From an uncultured Eubacterium sp. (GTDB lineage: Bacteria; Bacillota; Clostridia; Lachnospirales; Lachnospiraceae): 64,000 nucleotides of DNA. Shown here in pieces: positions 35,657-43,800 of the stretch. The notes beneath the pieces were generated by a model that ran no database searches, was not told the origin of the DNA, and saw nothing but the letters and a program-made list of their open reading frames with translations. How positions within the stretch are numbered: position 1 is the first letter of the stretch; each line of letters begins with the position of its first letter. The DNA lies in contig CAJTXO010000015.1 in assembly GCA_910583555.1 (NCBI GenBank), positions 1 through 64,000 of the forward strand. The letters are read 5' to 3'. A program made the position numbers and the translations under genes.

Positions 35657-36559
35657 TCAGTGCTTCACATGTTCATGCGTAAATAAATGATCGGAACAGT
35701 ACTCATAATTTCCTTCACATTTGGAACAATAACGAAATTCCAGCTGCGGCGCATCCTTCTCGGTCCGCCCGCAGATGGCGCAGCGATGCCTGGCCTTTGA
35801 CTGCTGCTCCCTCGCAGCCTCCCTGTACACGACCCGCCTTTTTTTCTGCCTCATCGTACCAGCGATCCCCTGCGGGTTTCTGGCGATCAATAAAAAGATG
35901 ACAAAGTTAAGAAGCACGGCCATCAGCAGGAACATGGACATGTAACTCAGATAGGACCCCTCCTGGATACACGCGATGATATCCGCGGCGTAGACGACTA
36001 AATTTATGATCGCCAGCCATCTTGCCTTGATGGGAATGATAAAGTAAAGTAAGAACTGGACATTCGGAAACAAAAAGGCAAATATCAAAAACATCGAATA
36101 ATTCAGGTCTCCCAGATCAAACTGCACTGCCAGGTTGAACCCGATGACCTGTGCCAGTCCGCTCCCATTCGCATTCACCACAATGAAATAATACCCAAAC
36201 ATCACTAAAATCTGCAGGAGGATCCCCGAAAAATAAAATAAATTGAAGCGGAAACTCCCCCACGCCTGTTCCAGTACGCCGCCGATCCATAAAAAGATAT
36301 AGAGCATCAGGCCATAAAACACGATGTTCATTAAAAATCCGGATCCGACCTGAACCGACGGATATAATAAAAATGTCACGAGCCTCCACACTTGTCCGTG
36401 CAGGATCTCATACACGTTAAAACTCAGATAATTATAATAAATCCCCGGCTGGAACAGACCTAACAGCGAGCCGGCCAGACTGATCGCCGTCATATACCGC
36501 ATCAGGTTGGGGATGGCGTATCTTCCAAATTTCCGCTCCATTTTCGCTAACCACTTCAT
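35657..36559 (-). CDS. rhomboid-like multi-pass membrane protein with C-terminal zinc-binding domain
   Basis: The 300-residue protein has about six membrane helices, with ILHGQVWRLVTFLLYPS (about 50-66) reminiscent of the rhomboid/derlin loop region. The catalytic GxSx serine and the HG histidine of active rhomboid proteases are not seen, so it is probably inactive. After the helices comes a soluble tail with two CxxC-type pairs and histidines (CAICGRTEK, CSKCEGN, CSDHLFTHEHVKH) that should bind zinc. The exact function is unknown. Confidence 0.8.
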   Translation of the reverse strand: MKWLAKMERKFGRYAIPNLMRYMTAISLAGSLLGLFQPGIYYNYLSFNVYEILHGQVWRLVTFLLYPSVQVGSGFLMNIVFYGLMLYIFLWIGGVLEQAWGSFRFNLFYFSGILLQILVMFGYYFIVVNANGSGLAQVIGFNLAVQFDLGDLNYSMFLIFAFLFPNVQFLLYFIIPIKARWLAIINLVVYAADIIACIQEGSYLSYMSMFLLMAVLLNFVIFLLIARNPQGIAGTMRQKKRRVVYREAAREQQSKARHRCAICGRTEKDAPQLEFRYCSKCEGNYEYCSDHLFTHEHVKH

Positions 36560-36628
36560 CGAAATACCTCTCTTTTCTCTCTTCTTATCATACTTCTGGC
36601 ATGAACCCGTTCACGCTTGTCCAACTGC

Positions 36629-37555
36629 TCAAAACAGATTTTTTCTTTGAAAGAAGATCGTGACGAGGGCCGTTAAGACCAACGTACAGACCGTTACGAT
36701 CAAAAATCCGTGGGGGTTGTCCCCCAGCGGGATATTTACAAAATTCATGCCAAATAAACTGGCAATGAGCGTCGGGATCGAAAGTACGATCGTCACCGTA
36801 GATAAAAATTTCATCACTACGTTCAGGTTGTTCGAAATAACCGACGCAAACGCATCCATCGTGCCGCTCAGGATCCCGCTGTATATGTTCGCCATCTCGA
36901 TCGCCTGTTTATTCTCAATGATGACGTCTTCCAGCAGTTCCTCATCTTCCGGGTATTTTTTCACCTTATCCGTCCGCAGCAGTTTTTCCAGCACCGTTTC
37001 ATTGGACCGCAGCGACGTCGTAAAATAGACAAGGCTCTTCTCCAATTCGAGCAGTTCGATCAGTTCCTTATTTTTCTGTGAAATATGAAGCTTTTCCTCG
37101 ATCTGCTCACTCTTGCGGTCAATGATGCGCAGATACCGCAGATAGGATGTGGCGTTGCGGTACAGGATCTGAAACACGAACCGCGTCTTCTTATACGTGT
37201 AAAATTCCCTCACACGGTTATTCATAAACGCCCTTAATACCGGCGTCTCCTCCAGGCAGACCGTCACGATCGCCTGTTTGGTCATATAAATACCGAGCGG
37301 GATCGTCACATACCGGTCTTTCTCATCCAGGGACGGGATGTCCACTAAGACAATGACACAGTCGCCCTCCTGCTCGATACGGGATCTCTCCTCATCATCG
37401 AGCGGGGCGCGCAGATCGTCGATATCAATGCCCGTTTCCCTCGAAACCGTCTGGAGTTCCTCGTTGGTCGGTTTCGTGAGGGCTACCCAGCAGCCCTCGG
37501 AAACCGTGTCATCTTCCTGTAATTTATCCTCTATCGTCTTAAAAATCTCGAGCAT
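36629..37555 (-). CDS. corA: CorA family Mg2+/metal cation transporter
   Basis: The 308-residue protein has the long N-terminal cytoplasmic domain and a pair of C-terminal helices. The GMN signature of the selectivity loop is present (SLFGMNFVNIPLGDNPHGF, about 270-288), and the last helix ends in a basic tail (FFQRKNLF). It should conduct Mg2+ or Co2+ down the membrane potential as a pentamer. The ATG at 37555 follows GGAGAGAATC. A four-residue extension is unlikely. Confidence 0.95.
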   Translation of the reverse strand: MLEIFKTIEDKLQEDDTVSEGCWVALTKPTNEELQTVSRETGIDIDDLRAPLDDEERSRIEQEGDCVIVLVDIPSLDEKDRYVTIPLGIYMTKQAIVTVCLEETPVLRAFMNNRVREFYTYKKTRFVFQILYRNATSYLRYLRIIDRKSEQIEEKLHISQKNKELIELLELEKSLVYFTTSLRSNETVLEKLLRTDKVKKYPEDEELLEDVIIENKQAIEMANIYSGILSGTMDAFASVISNNLNVVMKFLSTVTIVLSIPTLIASLFGMNFVNIPLGDNPHGFLIVTVCTLVLTALVTIFFQRKNLF

Positions 37556-37629
37556 GATTCTCTCCATTCTTCCTCAATACACTCCGCACCTTTTAACATT
37601 ATACGTTTTCCCCGTCTCTTTGTCAAACA

Positions 37630-38352
37630 TTAACCACGAGAATTGTTGTGTTTTTTCGGAAGATAGAGTACGACGTCCTCACAAATACTGATCTGGCTCA
37701 GATCATTTCTCTCCGCGAAATCATCCAGATCCACATCGTACTCTTTCAGTATGTCCCCTAAACTCCTATTTCCTGATGTGATGTATACTTCCACCTCGTC
37801 ATCGTCGTCCCCGCGATGATCCTCATTCTGCTCATATACGTCTGCCTCGGACTGGCACGGACAAGGGCTCTCTTCCGGCCACGGCTGGCTCGACTGGGCT
37901 GCCATATCACTCGTCTGCGGCGCCATGCCGGACTGCGGCATCTGCTGCATCGTCTGCGACGGCATCTGCTGGTTCATGCCACTCTGGTTCCTTCCGCCCT
38001 GCATTGTCTGCGGCGGCATCTGCTGCATCGTCTGCGGCGGCATTCCTTCCATCTCCACCTGCATCTCCCCTGACATCTCCTGTTCATTCCCGTCCGGCAT
38101 CTGCTGCTGTCTGTTATCCATCATCCGCGGATTTCCGTCATTTCTCTGCTGGATCGGCATACATACCATGCCGTTAAACGGGCGGACGACGGGAATGCAG
38201 ATTTCCTGTCCCACCTGGAGGTTATACACATCGACGTACGGATTCGCGCGCAGGATCAGCGCGAGCGGCACCCGGTACCTCCGGCTTAACTGATACAGCG
38301 TTTCTCCTTGCTTTATGACATGCACCATACCGTTACAGTAACGCTTATTCAT
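37630..38352 (-). CDS. LysM domain protein with low-complexity Met/Gln/Pro centre
   Basis: A 240-residue protein beginning with one LysM domain (about 9-55: HVIKQGETLYQLSRRYRVP... IPVV). The middle (about 70-165) repeats MPPQTMQQ-type short units rich in Met, Gln and Pro. The end is acidic and then has a second folded region (NRSLGDILKEYDVDLDDFAERN...). There is no signal peptide, so its place may be the cytoplasm or the spore coat, as in LysM spore-coat proteins of the SafA type (inference). ATG 38352 follows GAGAGG. Confidence 0.8.
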   Translation of the reverse strand: MNKRYCNGMVHVIKQGETLYQLSRRYRVPLALILRANPYVDVYNLQVGQEICIPVVRPFNGMVCMPIQQRNDGNPRMMDNRQQQMPDGNEQEMSGEMQVEMEGMPPQTMQQMPPQTMQGGRNQSGMNQQMPSQTMQQMPQSGMAPQTSDMAAQSSQPWPEESPCPCQSEADVYEQNEDHRGDDDDEVEVYITSGNRSLGDILKEYDVDLDDFAERNDLSQISICEDVVLYLPKKHNNSRG

Positions 38353-38428
38353 GTTGCACCTCTCATGATTTTCATTCCCTATCATTATATTCCTGCGATG
38401 GGAAAAGGTGCCTGATGATTTTATTTTG

Positions 38429-38457
38429 TTTACAAATGACGAAATTTGTCGTATACT
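38429..38457 (+). promoter_or_regulatory. promoter of the activase gene with overlapping inverted repeat
   Basis: TTTACA (38429-38434), 17 bases, TATACT (38452-38457). ACAAAT (38432-38437) and ATTTGT (38444-38449) form an inverted repeat inside the promoter, a likely operator. TSS expected near 38464. Confidence 0.6.
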
Positions 38458-38464
38458 AGTGCAT

Positions 38465-38577
38465 GGGTTTGGACTGGAGCAGGATGATTATAAATAGGAA
38501 GACGTTTTGCGGAGGAACATTTCCGCTGTCATAAAGTGGCTTCCCTGAGGCCGTCATCATATCCCGTCCGACGCCCG
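38465..38577 (+). ncRNA. candidate structured leader RNA of the activase gene
   Basis: Between the promoter and the start of the activase gene the leader can fold into one rod of nested helices: GGG/CCC (465-467 with 574-576), GGAC/GTCC (471-474 with 566-569), GG/CC and ATGAT/ATCAT (482-488 with 556-564), GGAAG/CTTCC (497-501 with 540-544) and GCGGAGG/TTTCCGC (509-515 with 520-526, two G-T pairs), all 38-thousand coordinates. No known riboswitch class was recognised. Pairing is read by eye and not tested by energy or covariation. Confidence 0.4.
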
Positions 38578-38608
38578 CATATATTTTACACAAACGAAGG
38601 AGGCACCC

Positions 38609-41600
38609 ATGAACAGAGTAGGTATTGATATTGGCTCAACCACTGTCAAAATCGCAATATTGGATGAATCCAATCATATTATATTTTCTGCTTACGAACG
38701 ACATTTTGCAAACATACAGGAAACGTTAAAAAATATTATCAAGCAGGCGTACGGCGAGCTGGGCGACCTGACCATCGCCCCGATGATCACCGGTTCCGGC
38801 GGCCTGACGATCTCCGAGCATCTGGATATTCCATTTGTCCAGGAAGTCGTCAGCGTAGCTACTTCTCTGAAGGATTTCGCCCCGCAGACGGACGTCGCCA
38901 TCGAACTGGGCGGCGAGGACGCGAAGATCATATATTTTACAGACGGTATCGAACAGCGTATGAACGGGATCTGCGCCGGCGGCACCGGTTCTTTCATCGA
39001 CCAGATGGCGACGCTTTTAAAGACAGACGCGGCCGGCCTGAACGAATATGCCAAAGACTATCAGGCGATCTATCCGATCGCGGCGCGCTGCGGCGTCTTT
39101 GCCAAAACCGATATCCAGCCGCTCATCAACGAGGGCGCTTCCAAACCGGATCTCTCGGCTTCGATCTTCCAGGCCGTCGTCAACCAGACGATCAGCGGAC
39201 TTGCCTGCGGAAAACCGATCCGCGGGAACGTCGCCTTTTTAGGCGGGCCGCTCCACTTCCTGACCGAACTAAAAGCGGCCTTTATCCGCACGCTGAAGCT
39301 GGCCGATGACGCCGTGATCGCGCCGTCGCACTCGCATCTGTTCGCGGCGAGCGGCGCCGCCATGAATTCCAAGGGCGAAGGCGTGACGACGCTGAAAGCG
39401 CTGTCCGACAAACTGAGCGGCGAAATCCATATGGAATTTGAAGTGACAAGGATGGAGCCTTTGTTCGCTTCGGAAGCGGACTACGACGAATTTGTCAAAC
39501 GGCACAGCAGACACGCCGTGCAAAAAGGGTCTCTCGCCGATTACGAAGGAAATGCCTTTCTCGGCATCGACGCCGGGTCGACAACGACGAAAGTCGCCGT
39601 CGTCGGGGAGGACGGCTCCCTTTTGTACTCTTTTTATGATAATAACAATGGAAGTCCGTTAAAAACGACGATCCAGGCGATCAAGGAAATCTATGAGATC
39701 CTTCCCGACAGCGTGAGTATCGTCCGCTCCTGTTCGACCGGATACGGGGAGGCACTGATCCAGTCCGCCCTCATGCTGGACGAGGGGGAGGTCGAGACCG
39801 TATCCCACTACTACGCCGCATCCTTTTTTGAGCCGGAAGTGGACTGCATCTTAGACATCGGCGGGCAGGATATGAAGTGCATCAAGATAAAAAACAATTC
39901 CGTGGACAGCGTGCAGTTGAACGAGGCCTGCTCTTCGGGGTGCGGTTCGTTCATCGAGACATTTGCCCGCTCGCTCAACTATGAAGTAAAGGACTTTGCC
40001 AAACTTGCCCTATTTGCGGAAAATCCGATCGACCTCGGCTCCCGCTGTACGGTATTTATGAATTCCAAAGTAAAACAGGCGCAGAAAGAAGGCGCGACCG
40101 TCGCTGACATTTCGTCGGGACTGGCCATCTCCGTCATCAAGAACGCGCTCCTCAAAGTGATCAAACTGACTGATCCAAAAGATCTCGGCAAAAAAGTCGT
40201 CGTACAGGGCGGAACCTTTTATAACGACGCCGTACTGCGCAGTTTCGAGCGCGTGTCCGGCTGCCAGGCCGTACGTCCGGACATCGCCGGTATCATGGGG
40301 GCCTTCGGCGCCGCGCTCATCGCCAGGGAACATTACGAAGAGGGAGCGGTTTCTTCCATGCTCCCGCTGGAGGACATCATTTCCCTGAAATTCGAGAGTT
40401 CGATGGCGAGATGCAAGGGCTGTACGAACCATTGCCTGCTCACCATCAATAAATTTACCGGCGGCCGCCAGTTTATTTCCGGCAACCGGTGTGAACGCGG
40501 ACTCGGCACGGAAAAGAAAAAAAAGGAAGTGCCTAACTTATACGACTATAAAAACAAGCGGCTGTTCGAGCACTACGCGCCGCTGCGCCCGGAACAGGCT
40601 TACCGCGGAAAAGTAGGCATTCCCCGCGTATTGAACCTATACGAAAATTATCCGTTCTGGTTTACGTTTTTCACCGAACTCGGCTATCAGGTCGTCCTTT
40701 CGCCCAAATCGAGCCGTGATATTTATTCACTCGGCATCGAATCGATCCCGAGTGAATCCGAGTGCTATCCGGCGAAGCTTGCGCACGGCCATATCATGTG
40801 GCTGTTAAATCAGGGCGTTACCTATTTATTTTATCCGTGCATTCCTTATGAGCGCGAGGAATTTAAGGGCGCCGGAAACCATTACAACTGTCCGATCGTC
40901 ACCTCCTACGGGGAAAATATCAAAAACAATGTGGAGGAACTTTCGGCTGACGGCATTACGTTCCAAAATCCGTTTTTGTCACTCGAAAACGAAAAGGCGG
41001 CGGCGGATGAACTGGCCGACTATATCGGAAAGGAAAATGGCATACCGGAACGCGAGATCCGCGAGGCCGTGCATGCCGCCTACGCGGAACTGTTAAAGAC
41101 GAGGGATGATGTGAAAAAGAAAGGGGAAGAAGTTCTGCAGTGGATGAAGGAAACCGGCAAACGGGGAATCGTACTTGCGGGCAGGCCCTATCACATTGAT
41201 CCGGAAATCAACCACGGCATCCCCGAACTGATCACTTCGTATGACATCGCCGTTTTGTCGGAGGACAGCATTTCCCATCTGGCGCCGATCGAGCGCCCGA
41301 CGATCGCGATGGACCAGTGGATGTACCACTCGCGCCTGTATGCGGCCGCTTCGTACGTGCGCACACAGGAAAACCTGGAAATGATCCAGCTCAATTCGTT
41401 TGGCTGCGGACTCGATGCCGTGACGACCGACCAAGTCAACGACATCCTGACCGGTTCCGGGAAAATATGCACGGTGCTGAAGATCGATGAAGTGAATAAC
41501 CTCGGCGCCGCCAGGATCCGTATCCGCTCCCTGATCTCCGCGGTCAAAGACCGCGCCCGCAAAGGCGTGAAACCACATGTCAGGGACGCTTCGTACAAGC

Positions 41601-42820
41601 GCGTTCTGTTCACAAAGGAGATGCGCAAAACGTACACGATCCTCACGCCGCAGATGTCACCGATCCACTTTGATATGCTGATCCCCGCTCTGGCGGCCGC
41701 CGGCTATCACATGGTGCAGCTCCCGACCGGGGGGGACGAGCTCGATTACGGACTGAAATACGTAAATAACGATGCCTGCTACCCCTCTCTCATCGTCGTG
41801 GGACAGATCATGAAGGCGCTTCTGTCGGGTGAATACGATCTTGACCGGACGGCCGTCATCATTTCCCAAACCGGCGGCGGGTGCCGGGCGACAAATTATA
41901 TCGGGTTTATCCGCCGCGCGCTGCAAAAAGCGGGCATGGAACAGATCCCCGTCATCTCGCTGAGCGCCGGCGTCGAATCGAACCCGGGTTATAAGATCAA
42001 TTACCGCCTGTTAAATGGCGCAATCCACGCGCTCGTCTACGGCGACCTGTTCATGCGCGTCGTGTACAAAACAAGGCCCTATGAAAAAGTGCCCGGCTCG
42101 GTCAACGCCCTGCATGAGAAATGGAAAAAAATCTGCATTGAGGCAGTAAAGCACCCGAAGAAATCGGAACTGAAAAAAAATATATGGGGAATCGTAAAAG
42201 ATTTTGATGAGATTGAACTGGATGAATCATTGAAAAAGCCAAAAGTAGGAATCGTAGGCGAAATACTTGTCAAGTTCCTGCCGGCGGCCAACAACTATAT
42301 CGTCGAACTTTTAGAGGCGGAGGGCGCCGAGGCCGTCTGTCCGGATATGCTTGATTTCTTTATGTACAGCGCCTATGACAGCGTATTTAAAGCAGATCAC
42401 CTCGGGCATTCCAAAACCGGCAAATATATGGGAAAACTGGCCATCTGGTTTTTGGAGCGCTACCGGAAGGAACTGCGCGCCGCGCTCACGGCAAGCCGCC
42501 GTTTTGAGCCGCCCGCCAGCATTTACGAACTGACGGAATACGCGAAACCGTTCGTATCAATGGGAAATCAGACCGGCGAGGGATGGTTTTTGACCGGCGA
42601 GATGATCGAACTGATCCACAGCGGCGTGCCGAACATCGTGTGCACCCAGCCGTTTGGCTGCCTGCCGAACCACGTCGTCGGAAAAGGCGTGATCAAGCCG
42701 CTGCGAAAAGCATTCCCAGGGGCCAATATCGTAGCCGTCGACTATGACCCGGGCGCCAGCGAAGTCAATCAGTTGAACCGCATCAAACTGATGCTGGCAA
42801 CGGCGATGGACAATTTGTGA
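38609..42820 (+). CDS. 2-hydroxyacyl-CoA dehydratase activase (BadF/BcrA ASKHA type), 1403 residues
   Basis: Large protein with two ATPase domains of the BadF/BadG/BcrA/BcrD family: domain 1 (about 1-265) with VGIDIGSTTVKIAI and ICAGGTGSFIDQ, domain 2 (about 318-575) with GIDAGSTTTKVAV, CSTGYGE and EACSSGCGSFIE. A cysteine motif CKGCTNHC (about 607-614) and a long DUF2229/HgdB-like half follow. Activases of 2-hydroxyacyl-CoA dehydratases bind a [4Fe-4S] cluster between subunits and deliver an ATP-driven electron. The long form belongs to uncharacterised relatives found in many anaerobes. No dehydratase subunit genes lie nearby. ATG follows GAAGGAGG. Driven by its own promoter and leader. Confidence 0.9.
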   Translation: MNRVGIDIGSTTVKIAILDESNHIIFSAYERHFANIQETLKNIIKQAYGELGDLTIAPMITGSGGLTISEHLDIPFVQEVVSVATSLKDFAPQTDVAIELGGEDAKIIYFTDGIEQRMNGICAGGTGSFIDQMATLLKTDAAGLNEYAKDYQAIYPIAARCGVFAKTDIQPLINEGASKPDLSASIFQAVVNQTISGLACGKPIRGNVAFLGGPLHFLTELKAAFIRTLKLADDAVIAPSHSHLFAASGAAMNSKGEGVTTLKALSDKLSGEIHMEFEVTRMEPLFASEADYDEFVKRHSRHAVQKGSLADYEGNAFLGIDAGSTTTKVAVVGEDGSLLYSFYDNNNGSPLKTTIQAIKEIYEILPDSVSIVRSCSTGYGEALIQSALMLDEGEVETVSHYYAASFFEPEVDCILDIGGQDMKCIKIKNNSVDSVQLNEACSSGCGSFIETFARSLNYEVKDFAKLALFAENPIDLGSRCTVFMNSKVKQAQKEGATVADISSGLAISVIKNALLKVIKLTDPKDLGKKVVVQGGTFYNDAVLRSFERVSGCQAVRPDIAGIMGAFGAALIAREHYEEGAVSSMLPLEDIISLKFESSMARCKGCTNHCLLTINKFTGGRQFISGNRCERGLGTEKKKKEVPNLYDYKNKRLFEHYAPLRPEQAYRGKVGIPRVLNLYENYPFWFTFFTELGYQVVLSPKSSRDIYSLGIESIPSESECYPAKLAHGHIMWLLNQGVTYLFYPCIPYEREEFKGAGNHYNCPIVTSYGENIKNNVEELSADGITFQNPFLSLENEKAAADELADYIGKENGIPEREIREAVHAAYAELLKTRDDVKKKGEEVLQWMKETGKRGIVLAGRPYHIDPEINHGIPELITSYDIAVLSEDSISHLAPIERPTIAMDQWMYHSRLYAAASYVRTQENLEMIQLNSFGCGLDAVTTDQVNDILTGSGKICTVLKIDEVNNLGAARIRIRSLISAVKDRARKGVKPHVRDASYKRVLFTKEMRKTYTILTPQMSPIHFDMLIPALAAAGYHMVQLPTGGDELDYGLKYVNNDACYPSLIVVGQIMKALLSGEYDLDRTAVIISQTGGGCRATNYIGFIRRALQKAGMEQIPVISLSAGVESNPGYKINYRLLNGAIHALVYGDLFMRVVYKTRPYEKVPGSVNALHEKWKKICIEAVKHPKKSELKKNIWGIVKDFDEIELDESLKKPKVGIVGEILVKFLPAANNYIVELLEAEGAEAVCPDMLDFFMYSAYDSVFKADHLGHSKTGKYMGKLAIWFLERYRKELRAALTASRRFEPPASIYELTEYAKPFVSMGNQTGEGWFLTGEMIELIHSGVPNIVCTQPFGCLPNHVVGKGVIKPLRKAFPGANIVAVDYDPGASEVNQLNRIKLMLATAMDNL

Positions 42821-42833
42821 TCGGTAACAGCAG

Positions 42834-42875
42834 AAAAAAAGCACCGGAACGAGGCATTCGTCCCTGTGCTTTTTT
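42834..42875. terminator. bidirectional terminator between convergent genes
   Basis: AAAAAAAGCAC (42834-42844) pairs with GTGCTTTTTT (42866-42875), with inner pairs CGG/CCTG and ACGA/TCGT. The T run on the plus strand and the A run, read as T on the minus strand, serve both the activase and the CbrC-like gene. Confidence 0.8.
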
Positions 42876-42885
42876 CAGTCTCCCA

Positions 42886-43473
42886 TCAGTCACAATCTAC
42901 CCACACGCGATATGTTCCACAATGCAGACACCGGAACAAATATCCCTGCACGCTGCCTCCATTGACCATATACCGTAACAATTCCTCCTTATTTGCTCCC
43001 CATTCTTCCTCCCATACAGGATCATCTAACACTTCCTCCACGATCCCCATCTGTTTTAGTTCCCGGTATCCCACATAACCCACGAAAGCGCAATAATCCC
43101 CACAATGAGCGCGCCAGTACTCCTGCTGCCATCCATGATAACCGGGCGTACGGTGGATCAGTTCGTCGAGTTTTTCCGGGTCGTCCACACCGCGATCTAC
43201 GGAACACTCATCCTGAAATTCACCATCGAAATGCTTCGCCGCCGCTCCGCTCGCAATACACTCCGGACAAAGACAGCCAACGGTCTCTATCGCATAAAAA
43301 GGTCCCTCGTAATAAATATGTACCGACTTTCCACAGCATTCACAGGTGACAGGTGTATCCGTCTGCAAAAACATTTCTGTCTCAAAAGGGTTTGGATGGT
43401 ATTTGAAAAAGGGAATTTTGGTTAACAGTGCGGCCTGCTGTTCCCGCTCTTTCCCACCGCGTGGACGTTTCAA
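42886..43473 (-). CDS. CbrC family (UPF0167) protein, probably 5'-truncated
   Basis: The 195-residue product matches the CbrC / UPF0167 family, with PFFKYHPNPFETEMF, two cysteine pairs (CECCGKSV and CLCPECIA), DPEKLDELIHRTPGYHGWQQ and a final FRCLHCGTYRVWVDCD. It was implicated in E. coli in colicin tolerance (CbrC); function unknown in detail. The first codon is a TTG without a proper ribosome site. The same frame stays open and looks coding up to 43581 (VETLRPLVTREDRKAQKRIG...), where it meets a TAA, with no ATG or GTG start. So the 5' end seems lost, or a start is unusual. It points toward the activase gene. Confidence 0.75.
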   Translation of the reverse strand: MKRPRGGKEREQQAALLTKIPFFKYHPNPFETEMFLQTDTPVTCECCGKSVHIYYEGPFYAIETVGCLCPECIASGAAAKHFDGEFQDECSVDRGVDDPEKLDELIHRTPGYHGWQQEYWRAHCGDYCAFVGYVGYRELKQMGIVEEVLDDPVWEEEWGANKEELLRYMVNGGSVQGYLFRCLHCGTYRVWVDCD

Positions 43474-43613
43474 AGCATAATGGTCTCCCTGGCCCTGAAG
43501 GCTTTGCAGCTTACCAATCCGTTTCTGTGCCTTTCGGTCCTCGCGTGTGACGAGTGGACGGAGTGTCTCAACATATACAGATTAAATATTTCCACACTCT
43601 GCTATTTTGAACG

Positions 43614-43642
43614 TTGCCTCTATTCCGTTCCTCTGTTATAAT
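43614..43642 (+). promoter_or_regulatory. promoter of the MFS exporter leader
   Basis: TTGCCT (43614-43619), a 17-base spacer and TATAAT (43637-43642). It lies 35 bases before the leader-peptide start. Confidence 0.65.
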
Positions 43643-43676
43643 AGAATCATATAATACACGGAAGGAACACCTAATA

Positions 43677-43715
43677 ATGAAACTTTGCATTGTAAAAGCT
43701 CCATGCAGGGTATGA
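43677..43715 (+). CDS. leader peptide of the MFS exporter gene (12 residues)
   Basis: ATG at 43677 follows a GGAAGGA site and encodes MKLCIVKAPCRV before TGA at 43713-43715. Its second half is in the stem of the first hairpin that follows, the usual build of antibiotic-induced attenuators. No name known to me. Confidence 0.65.
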   Translation: MKLCIVKAPCRV

Positions 43716-43798
43716 GGAGACCGCATGGAGGAATCGCTTTTACGGATCTCCTCAGACTTTGCTTCTGAATTAATACTATAAATACAAAAGGAGCAAAG
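43692..43798 (+). promoter_or_regulatory. leader attenuator with alternative hairpins hiding the MFS ribosome site
   Basis: Hairpin 1 pairs GTAAAAGCTCCATGC (43692-43706) with GCATGGAG (43723-43730) and CTTTTAC (43737-43743). Hairpin 2, which excludes it, pairs TGAGGAGACCG (43713-43723) with CGG (43743-43745) and TCTCCTCA (43747-43754). Hairpin 3 pairs CTTTGCTTC (43757-43765) with GGAGCAAAG (43790-43798) and covers the exporter's ribosome site. The logic of the switch is inference. Confidence 0.6.
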
Positions 43799-43800
43799 AA

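Larger units (their letters stand above)
43474..43800 (+). other. 327-base stretch between the CbrC-like and MFS genes
   Basis: The region holds the upstream coding-looking extension of the CbrC-like gene (to 43581, minus strand), the MFS leader promoter (43614-43642), the leader peptide (43677-43715) and the attenuator hairpins (43692-43798). Confidence 0.8.
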
